Shown piece by piece: positions 1 to 6,269 of a DNA stretch of 10,743 nt. The notes below the pieces were generated by a model, which saw only the letters and a list, made by a program, of their open reading frames with translations, was not told where the DNA came from and searched no databases. Both the position numbers and the translations under genes were made by a program. Origin of the DNA: Calditenuis sp032249575 (lineage in GTDB: Archaea; Thermoproteota; Nitrososphaeria_A; Caldarchaeales; Calditenuaceae); contig JAVVHL010000034.1 in assembly GCA_032249575.1 (NCBI GenBank), positions 1-10,743 on the forward strand. The letters are read 5' to 3'. Positions within the stretch are counted from its first letter, which is position 1. Each line of letters begins with the position of its first letter.

Positions 1-1154
1 ATGCCCTCGAACGTGGAGACCCTCACGTTCGGCGGAACGTCGAGCTGGTCGGAAGTCCTCGCGCCGATGAGGTAGTAGGTTCCAGTCCTATCCCTGAAGA
101 GGTCGAGGAGCCTCTGGGTCACGACGCCGTCGAAGACGACGTACTTGACGTCATTGCCCGCCGAGAGCCGCTGATAAAGCTCGCTGACAGGAACCCTGAA
201 TGCCTCCGTCATGTCCTCCCTCAGGCCTACGGCTATGAGGTTGCCCTCGACCTCCTCGACGATCTTACCTATCACCTCCCTCGAGCCCTCCGCGATGGGC
301 GGCTGCTCCCTCTCCGTGTGGGCCCCTATCCTCCTCAGGGCTTCTTGGAGTGGGACCGCGTTCTCCAGCGCCTCAGCCACCTCCTTCATGCTCAGCTCCT
401 CGACCTCCTTGCCTTGCGGCGCCCTCGCCACTAGGTCTATCCTCACCCTCCGGGCCAGCTCCCTCAGGATCATGTCGCCTCCGCGGTCTCCGTCGAGGAA
501 AGCGATCACCTTCTTCTTCCTCGCCAACAGCTCCTCGAGCGAGTAGGGGATCTTGACGCCCTCTATCCCGATGACGTTGGTGTACCCGTACCTCAGGAGG
601 TTGATGACGTCAGCCCTCCCCTCGACTAGGATAACTTCCTCTGAGGTGAGAGCGTCAGGACCTGCAGGCAAATTGTCTGGACCCACGTTCACGACCCTGG
701 CCCTCACGACCGACTCCTCCAGCTCCCTCAGCGCCTCGTCGACCTCAGGCACCCTCTTCTTCTCCCACTCGAGCAGGATGGCCCTCGCCCTCTCGATGAT
801 CCTCTTTCGCTTCTCGGCCCTAACGTCCTCGATCTTCTCTACGACGACCCTCGCCGAGTAGGGTCCTACCTTGTCGACGCTCTCGACCAACGCTGCGACC
901 AGAGCCGTGTGGAACCTGTCCATGCTCGTCGGTATCGTTATCTTCCCCACGACCTTGTCGCCGTGGGCGTGGACCTGAACCTCTATTCGTCCGATCCTCC
1001 CCGTGCGCTGGAGCTCCCTTAGGTCGAGGTCGGAGCTGAAGATGCCCTCAGTCTGCCCGAAGATCGCTCCGACGACGTCGTTCTTGTCAACGAGTCCGTC
1101 CACCTCTATCCTCGCCTCGATCACGTACTTCGTCGAGCTGGGCTGACTCGTCAT
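1..1154 (-). CDS. dnaG: Archaeal DnaG-type primase, 3' end beyond the window
   Basis: The gene reads leftward from an ATG at 1154-1152 and is open to the window edge, giving at least 384 residues; only the last part of the C-terminus is missing. A central TOPRIM domain is clear: VEGRAD with the conserved Glu at residue 178, then FLDGDRGGD with acidic residues at 221, 223 and 227, followed by VARAPQGKEVEEL, all typical of archaeal DnaG. The N-terminal region (KYVIEARIEVDGLVDKNDVVGAIFG split over residues 9-33) is the conserved archaeal domain. In archaea this protein is a primase-like enzyme and is also known as a subunit of the RNA exosome; the sequence does not say which role dominates here. 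An AGGGG-type ribosome-binding site lies about 6 nt before the ATG. It is divergent from the next gene, with a shared intergenic region of about 180 bp. Confidence 0.95.
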   Translation of the reverse strand, partial: MTSQPSSTKYVIEARIEVDGLVDKNDVVGAIFGQTEGIFSSDLDLRELQRTGRIGRIEVQVHAHGDKVVGKITIPTSMDRFHTALVAALVESVDKVGPYSARVVVEKIEDVRAEKRKRIIERARAILLEWEKKRVPEVDEALRELEESVVRARVVNVGPDNLPAGPDALTSEEVILVEGRADVINLLRYGYTNVIGIEGVKIPYSLEELLARKKKVIAFLDGDRGGDMILRELARRVRIDLVARAPQGKEVEELSMKEVAEALENAVPLQEALRRIGAHTEREQPPIAEGSREVIGKIVEEVEGNLIAVGLREDMTEAFRVPVSELYQRLSAGNDVKYVVFDGVVTQRLLDLFRDRTGTYYLIGARTSDQLDVPPNVRVSTFEG

Positions 1155-1189
1155 GACTTACCCCTTTCGGTAAAGTCAACCCCCGTACG

Positions 1190-1200
1190 TTATTAAAATA
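1190..1200 (-). promoter_or_regulatory. Predicted TATA box for dnaG
   Basis: Read on the minus strand this AT-rich stretch is TATTTTAATAA, in an otherwise GC-rich intergenic region. Its centre is about 39 nt upstream of the dnaG ATG, which predicts a short leader of roughly 12 nt carrying the AGGGG ribosome-binding site. On the plus strand the same bases could serve the TTG start at 1252, but that start is less likely to be used. Confidence 0.5.
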
Positions 1201-1303
1201 ATTGAAGCGCCCGACGCGGTACCTCAGGATCCGTTCAGGGCACTGGACCGTTTGAACCTTTGGGAACCTTTGGGAGCTGGAATTTGGAGGATTCCAATCC
1301 AGA

Positions 1304-1317
1304 TCGGCTTATCAGCG
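1304..1317 (+). promoter_or_regulatory. Weak TATA-like element for the secreted coiled-coil protein
   Basis: CGGCTTATCAGCGG is centred about 28 nt before the ATG at 1339, the spacing expected for a leaderless archaeal message. The AT core is short, so this is a weak call that rests mainly on spacing. Confidence 0.3.
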
Positions 1318-1338
1318 GGTCTCTACCTGGATGGGACG

Positions 1339-2187
1339 ATGAGCCTCGTGAAGGGCATGATAGGAGCTGCGATAGTCGCGTTGCTGGTCGCAGGGATCGT
1401 CCCGCATGTCCTGGCGCAGGAGGGCAACGGGAGCTCTGAGGAGCCTACCCTTTCACCGGGACTCGACCTGACGTCGGAGCTGAGGGCGATAATCGAGGAG
1501 CACAAGGAGGCCGTCCGCTCGATCATCCTCGAGTTCAAGCTCAAGCTCGAGAACATAACCGCTCGGAGGATTGAGCTGATCGGTCAGTTCCTCGAGGAGC
1601 GGCTCAACAGGACCGAGACCATCAGGAATGAGATGGAGAGGCTGAGGGAGCTCTACAGGTCAGGAAACATGACGAAGGAGGAGTACCTCGTGGCGCTGAA
1701 GAAGCTGAAGGACGAGCTCAAGGCGCTGAGCAAGACGTCCGAGAAGCTAGGGCAACTCATGCAGGAGCTGACTAAGGAACTCAAGGAGGCTGTCAAGGAG
1801 AAGGTGGAGAGGCTGAGGGAGGTCAACAGGGAATTCGGTCAAAGGGTCTCGGAGGAGGCCAGGAGGATAGGCGAGGAGATGAGGGAGAGGGCCCGCGAGA
1901 GGGGTCAGACGACCACCACGACCGAGCAGACCGACCAGACCTCCAACCAGACCCAGACGGGGCACAGGGGAAGGGGCAGGGGCAACGCCGAGAGCGAGAG
2001 CACCAACACCGAACGGGGCCGCGGACAGGGCAGAGGCCAGGGCCAGCATGAAGAGACGACAACGACCACTACGGCCAGCGAGCGTCATGAAAGAGGGGGC
2101 CGACACTCGAGTGAGACGACAACAACCACTGCAACTGAGTCGCGTGGGGAGCGCGGTCGAGGGCATGGACGCGGCAACAACGATTGA
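1339..2187 (+). CDS. Secreted coiled-coil protein with Thr-rich and Arg/Gly-rich repeat tail
   Basis: Family not recognised. From the ATG at 1339 the 282-residue product opens with a Sec-type signal peptide: basic MSLVKG, a hydrophobic stretch, and a likely cut after VLA at about residue 26. A longer frame opens at a TTG at 1252 but would put 29 non-signal residues in front, so 1339 is preferred. Residues ~45-190 are charged and heptad-like, a probable long coiled coil; LYRSGNMTKEEYLVALKKL inside it resembles a SHOCT-type motif. Residues ~190-282 are low complexity: three Thr runs (191-195, 240-245, 260-264) separated by RGRGRG-like blocks. The last two units are a 20-residue tandem repeat. 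Several N-x-S/T sequons (NGSS, NITA, NRTE, NMTK, NQTQ) would permit glycosylation outside the cell. No C-terminal membrane anchor is seen. A surface-layer-associated or matrix role is only a guess. Confidence 0.8.
   Translation: MSLVKGMIGAAIVALLVAGIVPHVLAQEGNGSSEEPTLSPGLDLTSELRAIIEEHKEAVRSIILEFKLKLENITARRIELIGQFLEERLNRTETIRNEMERLRELYRSGNMTKEEYLVALKKLKDELKALSKTSEKLGQLMQELTKELKEAVKEKVERLREVNREFGQRVSEEARRIGEEMRERARERGQTTTTTEQTDQTSNQTQTGHRGRGRGNAESESTNTERGRGQGRGQGQHEETTTTTTASERHERGGRHSSETTTTTATESRGERGRGHGRGNND
2053..2130 (+). repeat. 60-bp tandem repeat within the secreted protein gene
   Basis: GAGACGACAACGACCACT at 2053 recurs at 2113 with one mismatch, a 60-bp period. It encodes a 20-residue unit of Glu, a Thr run, then a Ser/Glu/Arg/Gly-rich stretch (RHERGGRH against RGERGRGH). 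An earlier diverged Thr run starts at 1909. Such repeats can expand or contract by slippage. Confidence 0.7.
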
Positions 2188-2246
2188 GCAACGCAGTTCT
2201 AGCTCCTGAACGAGACCGTAACGATTGGTGGCCTTTTATGAAGTGC

Positions 2247-2263
2247 AAAAGCCTATATCAAAT
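2247..2263 (+). promoter_or_regulatory. BRE/TATA promoter of the membrane-anchored HTH gene
   Basis: AAAAGC (BRE-like) is followed by CTATATCA, centred near 2256, about 31 nt before the ATG at 2288. This predicts a leaderless or nearly leaderless message and supports 2288, not 2225, as the start. The ten bases TATATCAAAT here recur exactly in the promoter of the FAD gene (6349-6358). Confidence 0.65.
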
Positions 2264-2287
2264 ACAGACAATCGGGTCGAACAGCGC

Positions 2288-3205
2288 ATGACACCTCTGA
2301 CCCTGTTGCTGCTAGCTCTTGTGGTTGCGGGTCAGGGAGCGCAGATCACGGTCTATCAAATTCAGCTTAGAACAGACGGATCGGCCCTCTGGACCGTCGA
2401 GCACAGATATCCTCTAGGCGAGAAGGACTCGGCGGACCTCTTCGATCAGGCCAGCAGGAGTCTGGGAAGCCTTGCGGAGAGTTACAGGAGCAGGCTCGAA
2501 TCTGTTGTCAGTAGGGTGTCTTCCCAGCTGGGCAGGCCGATGTCCGTCGAGAACCTGACGGTGACTGCGAAGGTCACGGAGACTTTGACGGGGAGCGTCG
2601 GCGTCATCAGGATCGATTTCGTCTGGAAGGGCTTCGCCAAGCTCGTCGACGGGAAGCTGGAGGTTGGAGACGTCTTCATCGGCGGTCTCGTCCTCCTCGA
2701 CGGCGAGTCGCTGAGGTTCGTCTTCCCCGAGCACCTGTCAATAGCGGAGGTCTCTCCTAAACCTGACACGATAGGGGCAGGATTTGTGGGATGGGCGGGG
2801 AGGAAGGTCTTCCAGGACGGAGAGCCCAGGATCGTCCTCGCACCCAGCATGCCGACCCAACAGGGGCCCCTCACCGGGCCCTCACCTTCCTCAGAGAGGC
2901 CGTCCCAATTCCTGGACCCATGGGTCCTTGCGGCTTTCGGGGCCGCAGCCGCCGTCATCGCGATCGGAGCTGTAGCCTTGACCCGCGGCAGGAACAAGAG
3001 GAGCGCAGCGTATGCCTCGGACGACGTCGGGAGGGTCCTTGAGGTGATTAGGAGGCACGGAGGCGCGGTCGCCCAGTCGAAGATCGTGAAGGAGAGCGGG
3101 CTATCGAAGTCGACGGTCAGCACGATCCTCAAGGTCCTCGAGAGGGAGGGTGTCGTGGTGAGGCAGAAGGCAGGCCGTGAGAAGCTCGTCAGGCTCGCCA
3201 GATGA
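2288..3205 (+). CDS. Membrane-anchored winged-helix transcription regulator with extracytoplasmic domain
   Basis: The 305-residue product begins with a signal-like hydrophobic segment (TPLTLLLLALVVAG, ~2-15). A mostly extracytoplasmic domain of about 190 residues follows, then a Pro/Ser-rich stalk, a single membrane helix (~211-232) and a basic stop-transfer GRNKR. The C-terminus (~246-305) is a winged helix: VLEVIRRHGG, then recognition-helix sequence LSKSTVSTILKVLEREG, then the wing. This order matches a known archaeal class of one-component regulators (DUF7343/DUF7345-like), in which an outside domain presumably senses a signal and the cytoplasmic domain binds DNA. The ligand is unknown. 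An in-frame start at 2225 lies upstream of the TATA box and is rejected. The gene follows the secreted coiled-coil gene by 100 bp with its own promoter, so it might regulate or monitor that product; this is inference only. Confidence 0.85.
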   Translation: MTPLTLLLLALVVAGQGAQITVYQIQLRTDGSALWTVEHRYPLGEKDSADLFDQASRSLGSLAESYRSRLESVVSRVSSQLGRPMSVENLTVTAKVTETLTGSVGVIRIDFVWKGFAKLVDGKLEVGDVFIGGLVLLDGESLRFVFPEHLSIAEVSPKPDTIGAGFVGWAGRKVFQDGEPRIVLAPSMPTQQGPLTGPSPSSERPSQFLDPWVLAAFGAAAAVIAIGAVALTRGRNKRSAAYASDDVGRVLEVIRRHGGAVAQSKIVKESGLSKSTVSTILKVLEREGVVVRQKAGREKLVRLAR

Positions 3206-3261
3206 GACCCTAGCCTCGATGCGGAAGAGGGCTCCGGAAGTCACTTGGTGGTTGTGGTCGG

Positions 3262-3271
3262 GCAAATCTAA
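3262..3271 (+). promoter_or_regulatory. TATA-like element for the CxxxC protein gene
   Basis: GCAAATCTAA is centred about 27 nt before the GTG at 3294, fitting a leaderless message. The rest of the 88-bp gap after the HTH gene holds nothing else I can recognise. Confidence 0.4.
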
Positions 3272-3293
3272 TCTTGTACCGTGCTGAAATCGT

Positions 3294-3665
3294 GTGAGGT
3301 TGACACTGAAGGTCTCGATCGTGGGGCTCTTCCCGACGGTCTTCTCTACGAGGTGCAAGGCGGTCTGCGACCCGGCTGGGGTTGCCGGTCTCAGGACGCT
3401 CGAGTCGCAGCTCTCCGAGTACCCTGAAGAGGTCAGGGCTCAAGTAGCCGCGGCCGCCGAGGCGGTTGCCCAGCTCATCAGGTTCTTCCCGGACCTCCAG
3501 GTCGAGCTGGTTCACGCGATGAGCCTCAAGGGTCTGGCGCTCTCGCTCCTCCACAGGTTGAGGAGGGGAACGCACGCCGTTTTGGCAGGGAAAGTCTACT
3601 CGCTGCCGCAGCAGCTGGAGGACCTCGTCAAGGCCGTCGAGGACCTGCTCGCCTCGCACCAATAA
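3294..3665 (+). CDS. Small hypothetical protein with CxxxC motif, possibly thioredoxin-like
   Basis: I do not recognise the family. The 123-residue product starts at a GTG whose position agrees with a TATA-like element 27 nt upstream. The N-terminus reads as a beta strand (RLTLKVSIVGLFPTVF) leading to a CxxxC pair at Cys21 and Cys25 (TRCKAVCDP). A long amphipathic helix follows, then another strand (LQVELVHAMS), a helix, and HAVLAGKVYSLPQQLEDLVKA. The beta-helix-beta order with cysteines after strand 1 and a final 'V..GKVYSL' strand recalls thioredoxin/glutaredoxin-like folds, but the usual CxxC spacing and cis-Pro signature are not convincing. It could bind a metal or form a disulfide. There is no signal peptide. 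It sits 50 bp before the thiamine cluster but has a separate promoter, so a functional link is uncertain. Confidence 0.65.
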   Translation: MRLTLKVSIVGLFPTVFSTRCKAVCDPAGVAGLRTLESQLSEYPEEVRAQVAAAAEAVAQLIRFFPDLQVELVHAMSLKGLALSLLHRLRRGTHAVLAGKVYSLPQQLEDLVKAVEDLLASHQ

Positions 3666-3674
3666 CCGGGTTAT
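3662..3674. promoter_or_regulatory. 13-bp palindrome upstream of thiW, candidate operator
   Basis: ATAACC-G-GGTTAT is a perfect 6-bp inverted repeat around one base. It overlaps the stop codon of the previous gene and ends about 9 bp before the thiW TATA-like element, a usual place for an archaeal regulator site. No T-tract follows, so it is not a terminator-like element. Confidence 0.4.
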
Positions 3675-3675
3675 G

Positions 3676-3691
3676 AAATTGGTTAAATTGG
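3676..3691 (+). promoter_or_regulatory. TATA-like core promoter of the thiamine cluster
   Basis: The core TTAAATT (3683-3689) is about 30 nt before the thiW ATG at 3716. AAATTGG occurs twice at 9-bp spacing (3676 and 3685) over this core. No TPP riboswitch core was seen in the 50-bp gap, and the likely leader is too short for one. Confidence 0.45.
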
Positions 3692-3715
3692 GAGGGGACC
3701 ACTACCTGATTCGGA

Positions 3716-4291
3716 ATGGTCAACAAGACCGAACGCGCGAGGACGGTCGCAGTGATCATCGCCCTATCGGTCCTCGGCATAGTGCTGGCGCCGTTCTTCT
3801 GGTTCCCTTTCCTCGGCACAAGGGCCTTCCCCGGTCAGCACCTCGTCAACGTCCTCGCCGGAGTCCTGCTGGGGCCGCTTAGGTCGATCCCTGTACCGGT
3901 CATCGTCGGAACGGTCAGGCTGATGCTCGGGATAGGAACGGTCTTCGCCTACCCCGGAGGCATACCTGGGACCGTCATGGTGGGCCTCCTGCACAGGTTC
4001 GTAACAGGTAGGTTCAGGGACCCGAGGATCAGGTACCTCTCGGCCTTCGCGGAGCCCGTAGGTACCGTCCTGATAGGAGGCACGCTCTCGCTCCTCATCA
4101 TAGGACCGTTGCTGAACGTCCCCTCGATCGTCAACCTCCTCTCGAGGGAGACCGTCGTAGCGGCCCTGCTCACCTTTTGGTCCGGATGGGCCGTCAGCTC
4201 CCTCATCGGCGCCTCGATAGGCTACGTCGTGACGCTGGTCCTAAGCAGAGCGCTCCCCGACATCTTTCCGGGATCGGAGGGTAGAAGGTGA
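3716..4291 (+). CDS. thiW: ThiW, predicted ECF S component for the thiazole moiety of thiamine
   Basis: The 191-residue, very hydrophobic product has about five to six membrane helices and the diagnostic ThiW stretch GTVFAYPGGIPGTVMVGLL (residues ~77-95), along with the early QHLVNVLAGVLLGP motif. Family knowledge: ThiW is the substrate-binding membrane subunit predicted by comparative genomics to import hydroxyethylthiazole for thiamine salvage; S components normally use shared EcfA/EcfA'/EcfT energising subunits. None of those is in this window. Its TGA overlaps the ATG of the P-loop gene by one base, and thiD-thiN follows, so the three are almost certainly one operon. The start is the first ATG and agrees with the promoter position. 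The substrate assignment is by family only. Confidence 0.88.
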   Translation: MVNKTERARTVAVIIALSVLGIVLAPFFWFPFLGTRAFPGQHLVNVLAGVLLGPLRSIPVPVIVGTVRLMLGIGTVFAYPGGIPGTVMVGLLHRFVTGRFRDPRIRYLSAFAEPVGTVLIGGTLSLLIIGPLLNVPSIVNLLSRETVVAALLTFWSGWAVSSLIGASIGYVVTLVLSRALPDIFPGSEGRR

Positions 4292-4902
4292 TGGAGGGCC
4301 TCGAGGTCGGTAGGTTGTTGGGCAGGAAGACCCTGATCGTCGGAGAGGCAGGCACCGGCAAGTCCCACCTCCTGGCCCGCATCCTCGAGAAAATGGTGGA
4401 GGCCCTCGGTCCGGAAGAGATCACGGTGATAGACATGGCACCGTTCAGGTTCTCGGGGATCGGCGGGAAGCTTAGGGACCTGACGGAATCGGTGAAGCGG
4501 GTTAGGTATCTGACCGATGACGGGATTGCACCGCCCCGGCTCGCTGGCAGGAACGCAGCCGAGGTCCTCAAGTTAGCGGAGCGCAACGCATCGCTGATCA
4601 GGCCGCTCCTGCTCGAGTTCATCAAGAGGCCCACCAGGATACTGCTGGTCAACGACCTCACGATCTACCTGCATGCGGGCGATCCCTCGTTGCTGGAGGA
4701 GGTGCTGGAGGCAGCTGAGACGTTCGTCGCCACCTGTTACGAGGGGGAACGCCTGAGCGACGACAAGGGCTCCGGGATCACGGCAATCGAGAGGACTAGA
4801 CTGGACGAGCTGAAGGGAAGGGTCGACATCGTTCTGGTACTGAGGGAACCGTTTATTGTCCGTCGAGAGGGGAGTGTGGTCGACGGGGGTGAGGTGGGGT
4901 GA
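4291..4902 (+). CDS. Uncharacterised P-loop NTPase inside the thiamine operon
   Basis: The 203-residue soluble protein has a clear Walker A, GEAGTGKS (18-25), and a likely Walker B, RILLVND (116-122). A later strand, VDIVLVLRE, ends near residue 186. There is no LSGGQ ABC signature, so it is not an ordinary EcfA/ABC ATPase, and I do not recognise a kinase signature either. The start is the ATG at 4291, with GGAGGG 9 nt upstream; a GTG three bases earlier is possible. It overlaps thiW by one base (TGATG) and thiD-thiN by four (GTGA), so translation of all three is probably coupled. Possible roles are energising or gating ThiW, phosphorylating hydroxyethylthiazole (the kinase step missing here), or a regulatory function. 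The context is strong, but the function is unknown. Confidence 0.85.
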   Translation: MEGLEVGRLLGRKTLIVGEAGTGKSHLLARILEKMVEALGPEEITVIDMAPFRFSGIGGKLRDLTESVKRVRYLTDDGIAPPRLAGRNAAEVLKLAERNASLIRPLLLEFIKRPTRILLVNDLTIYLHAGDPSLLEEVLEAAETFVATCYEGERLSDDKGSGITAIERTRLDELKGRVDIVLVLREPFIVRREGSVVDGGEVG

Positions 4903-6269
4903 GGATCCCGAGGGCCCTCACTGTTGCAGGCTCCGACTCGGGCGGCGGTGCGGGGATTCAGGCGGACCTAAAGACCTTCGCAGCCCTAGGCGTCCACGGC
5001 ATGTCAGCGATCACCTCGATAACCGCGCAGAACACCTACTCCGTCACGAGGGTTGTGGACCTCGACCCCGAGATGGTGGTGGAGCAGATCAGGGTCTGCG
5101 TGGAGGACATAGGAGTCGACGCGGTCAAGACTGGGATGCTTCACACGTCTGACATCATCAGGGCAGTCGCTGACGAGCTCAGGAAGATCTCGGCACCGAA
5201 GGTGGTCGACCCGGTGATGGTCGCGAAGAGCGGTGCACCTCTCCTGAGGGAAGACGCCATCAAGACCTTGGTCGAGGAGCTGATACCGATTGCCGACGTC
5301 GTGACGCCGAACGCCAGGGAGGCCGAGAGGTTGACGAAGATACCGGTGAAGGGGCTGGAGGATCAGAAGAGGGCTGCCAAGGAGATCGCTGAGCTTGGAG
5401 CGAGAGCGGTCGTTGTCAAGGGAGGACACGTCGATGGACCCGTAGCACGCGATGTCCTCTACTTCAACGGCGATTATATAGTTCTCGAATCGGAGAGAAT
5501 ACAGACGAAGAACACCCACGGTACCGGTTGCACATTCGCCTCAGCCATCGCGGCGCACCTGGCTCACGGAACGGAGATCGTGCAGGCAGTAAGGAAGGCG
5601 AAGGAGTTCGTCACGGACGCGATAAGATATGGGCTCGATTTGGGGAAGGGATCAGGGCCGGTGAACCCTCTCTGGGCGACGCTGAGGAAGGCATGGCTTT
5701 ACGAGGCGATCGAGAACGTAAGGGTTGCGACGGAGGTCCTCGAGCGCGTTGATGGCATAGGCTGGATCTGTCCCGAATCGATGATCAACCTGGCGGAAGT
5801 CGTGCCATACGGGTCCTCCAACGACGACGTCGTCGGCATACCTGGGAGAATAGTGAACGTCGGAGGTAGGTTGAGGGCTTCTTCGTGCCCCAGGCCTGGA
5901 GGGTCGAGGCATGTGGCATCGGCTGTCCTCGTGGCTCATTCTTTGGACAGGAGGGTCAGGGCTGCGATGAACGTCAGGTACGACGAGCGGATCCTCGAGT
6001 CCGCGGTCAGGCTCGGCATGAGCGTCTCGAGCTACGACAGGTCCAGGGAGCCTCCTGAGATCAAGAGCGTGGAGGGGATGAGCATCAGGTGGGGCGTTCG
6101 GGAGGCATTTAACCAGGCCGGTAAAGTGACGGACATAGTTTACCACTTGGGCGATTTCGGCAAAGAACCGATGATAACCATATTTGGTGAGGACGCAGTT
6201 GACGTAGTAAAAAAGCTGCTCCGAATACTTAACAAAGAAGAATCACTGAATTCAGCAAGGCATATCTGA
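4899..6269 (+). CDS. thiDN: ThiD-ThiN fusion: HMP/HMP-P kinase and thiamine-phosphate synthase
   Basis: A 456-residue two-domain enzyme starting at a GTG that overlaps the previous stop (GTGA). The ThiD domain (~1-265) shows AGSDSGGGAGIQADLKTF (10-27), VKTGML (76-81), DPVMVAKSG (104-112), VVKGGH (172-177) and the anion-hole motif HGTGCTFASA with catalytic-type Cys211. It phosphorylates hydroxymethylpyrimidine twice to HMP-PP. The ThiN domain (~275-445) shows VGIPGRIV (Arg317), GGSRHVA (His338), RAAMNVRY and GKEPMI. It joins HMP-PP to thiazole phosphate to form thiamine phosphate and replaces ThiE in many archaea. Arg317 and His338 have the same 21-residue spacing as the Arg/His pair I recall as essential in a Pyrobaculum ThiN. 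Both domains look intact. The last ~80 bp are more AT-rich than the rest of the gene. Confidence 0.96.
   Translation: MRIPRALTVAGSDSGGGAGIQADLKTFAALGVHGMSAITSITAQNTYSVTRVVDLDPEMVVEQIRVCVEDIGVDAVKTGMLHTSDIIRAVADELRKISAPKVVDPVMVAKSGAPLLREDAIKTLVEELIPIADVVTPNAREAERLTKIPVKGLEDQKRAAKEIAELGARAVVVKGGHVDGPVARDVLYFNGDYIVLESERIQTKNTHGTGCTFASAIAAHLAHGTEIVQAVRKAKEFVTDAIRYGLDLGKGSGPVNPLWATLRKAWLYEAIENVRVATEVLERVDGIGWICPESMINLAEVVPYGSSNDDVVGIPGRIVNVGGRLRASSCPRPGGSRHVASAVLVAHSLDRRVRAAMNVRYDERILESAVRLGMSVSSYDRSREPPEIKSVEGMSIRWGVREAFNQAGKVTDIVYHLGDFGKEPMITIFGEDAVDVVKKLLRILNKEESLNSARHI

Noticed and set aside
211..861. Plus-strand open frames within dnaG
   Set aside because: They are Ser/Pro/Leu-rich antisense shadows of the intact TOPRIM primase frame.
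2482..3132. A 216-codon open frame on the minus strand opposite the membrane HTH gene
   Set aside because: No motif or promoter is seen, and the opposite strand has a coherent signal, membrane and winged-helix architecture.
3666..3715. TPP riboswitch upstream of thiW
   Set aside because: The gap is only 50 bp, the predicted leader is about 5 nt, and no conserved TPP aptamer core was seen.
4291..4902. Assigning the P-loop protein as an EcfA ABC ATPase
   Set aside because: It lacks the LSGGQ signature and the usual Q-loop and H-loop, and is shorter than EcfA proteins.
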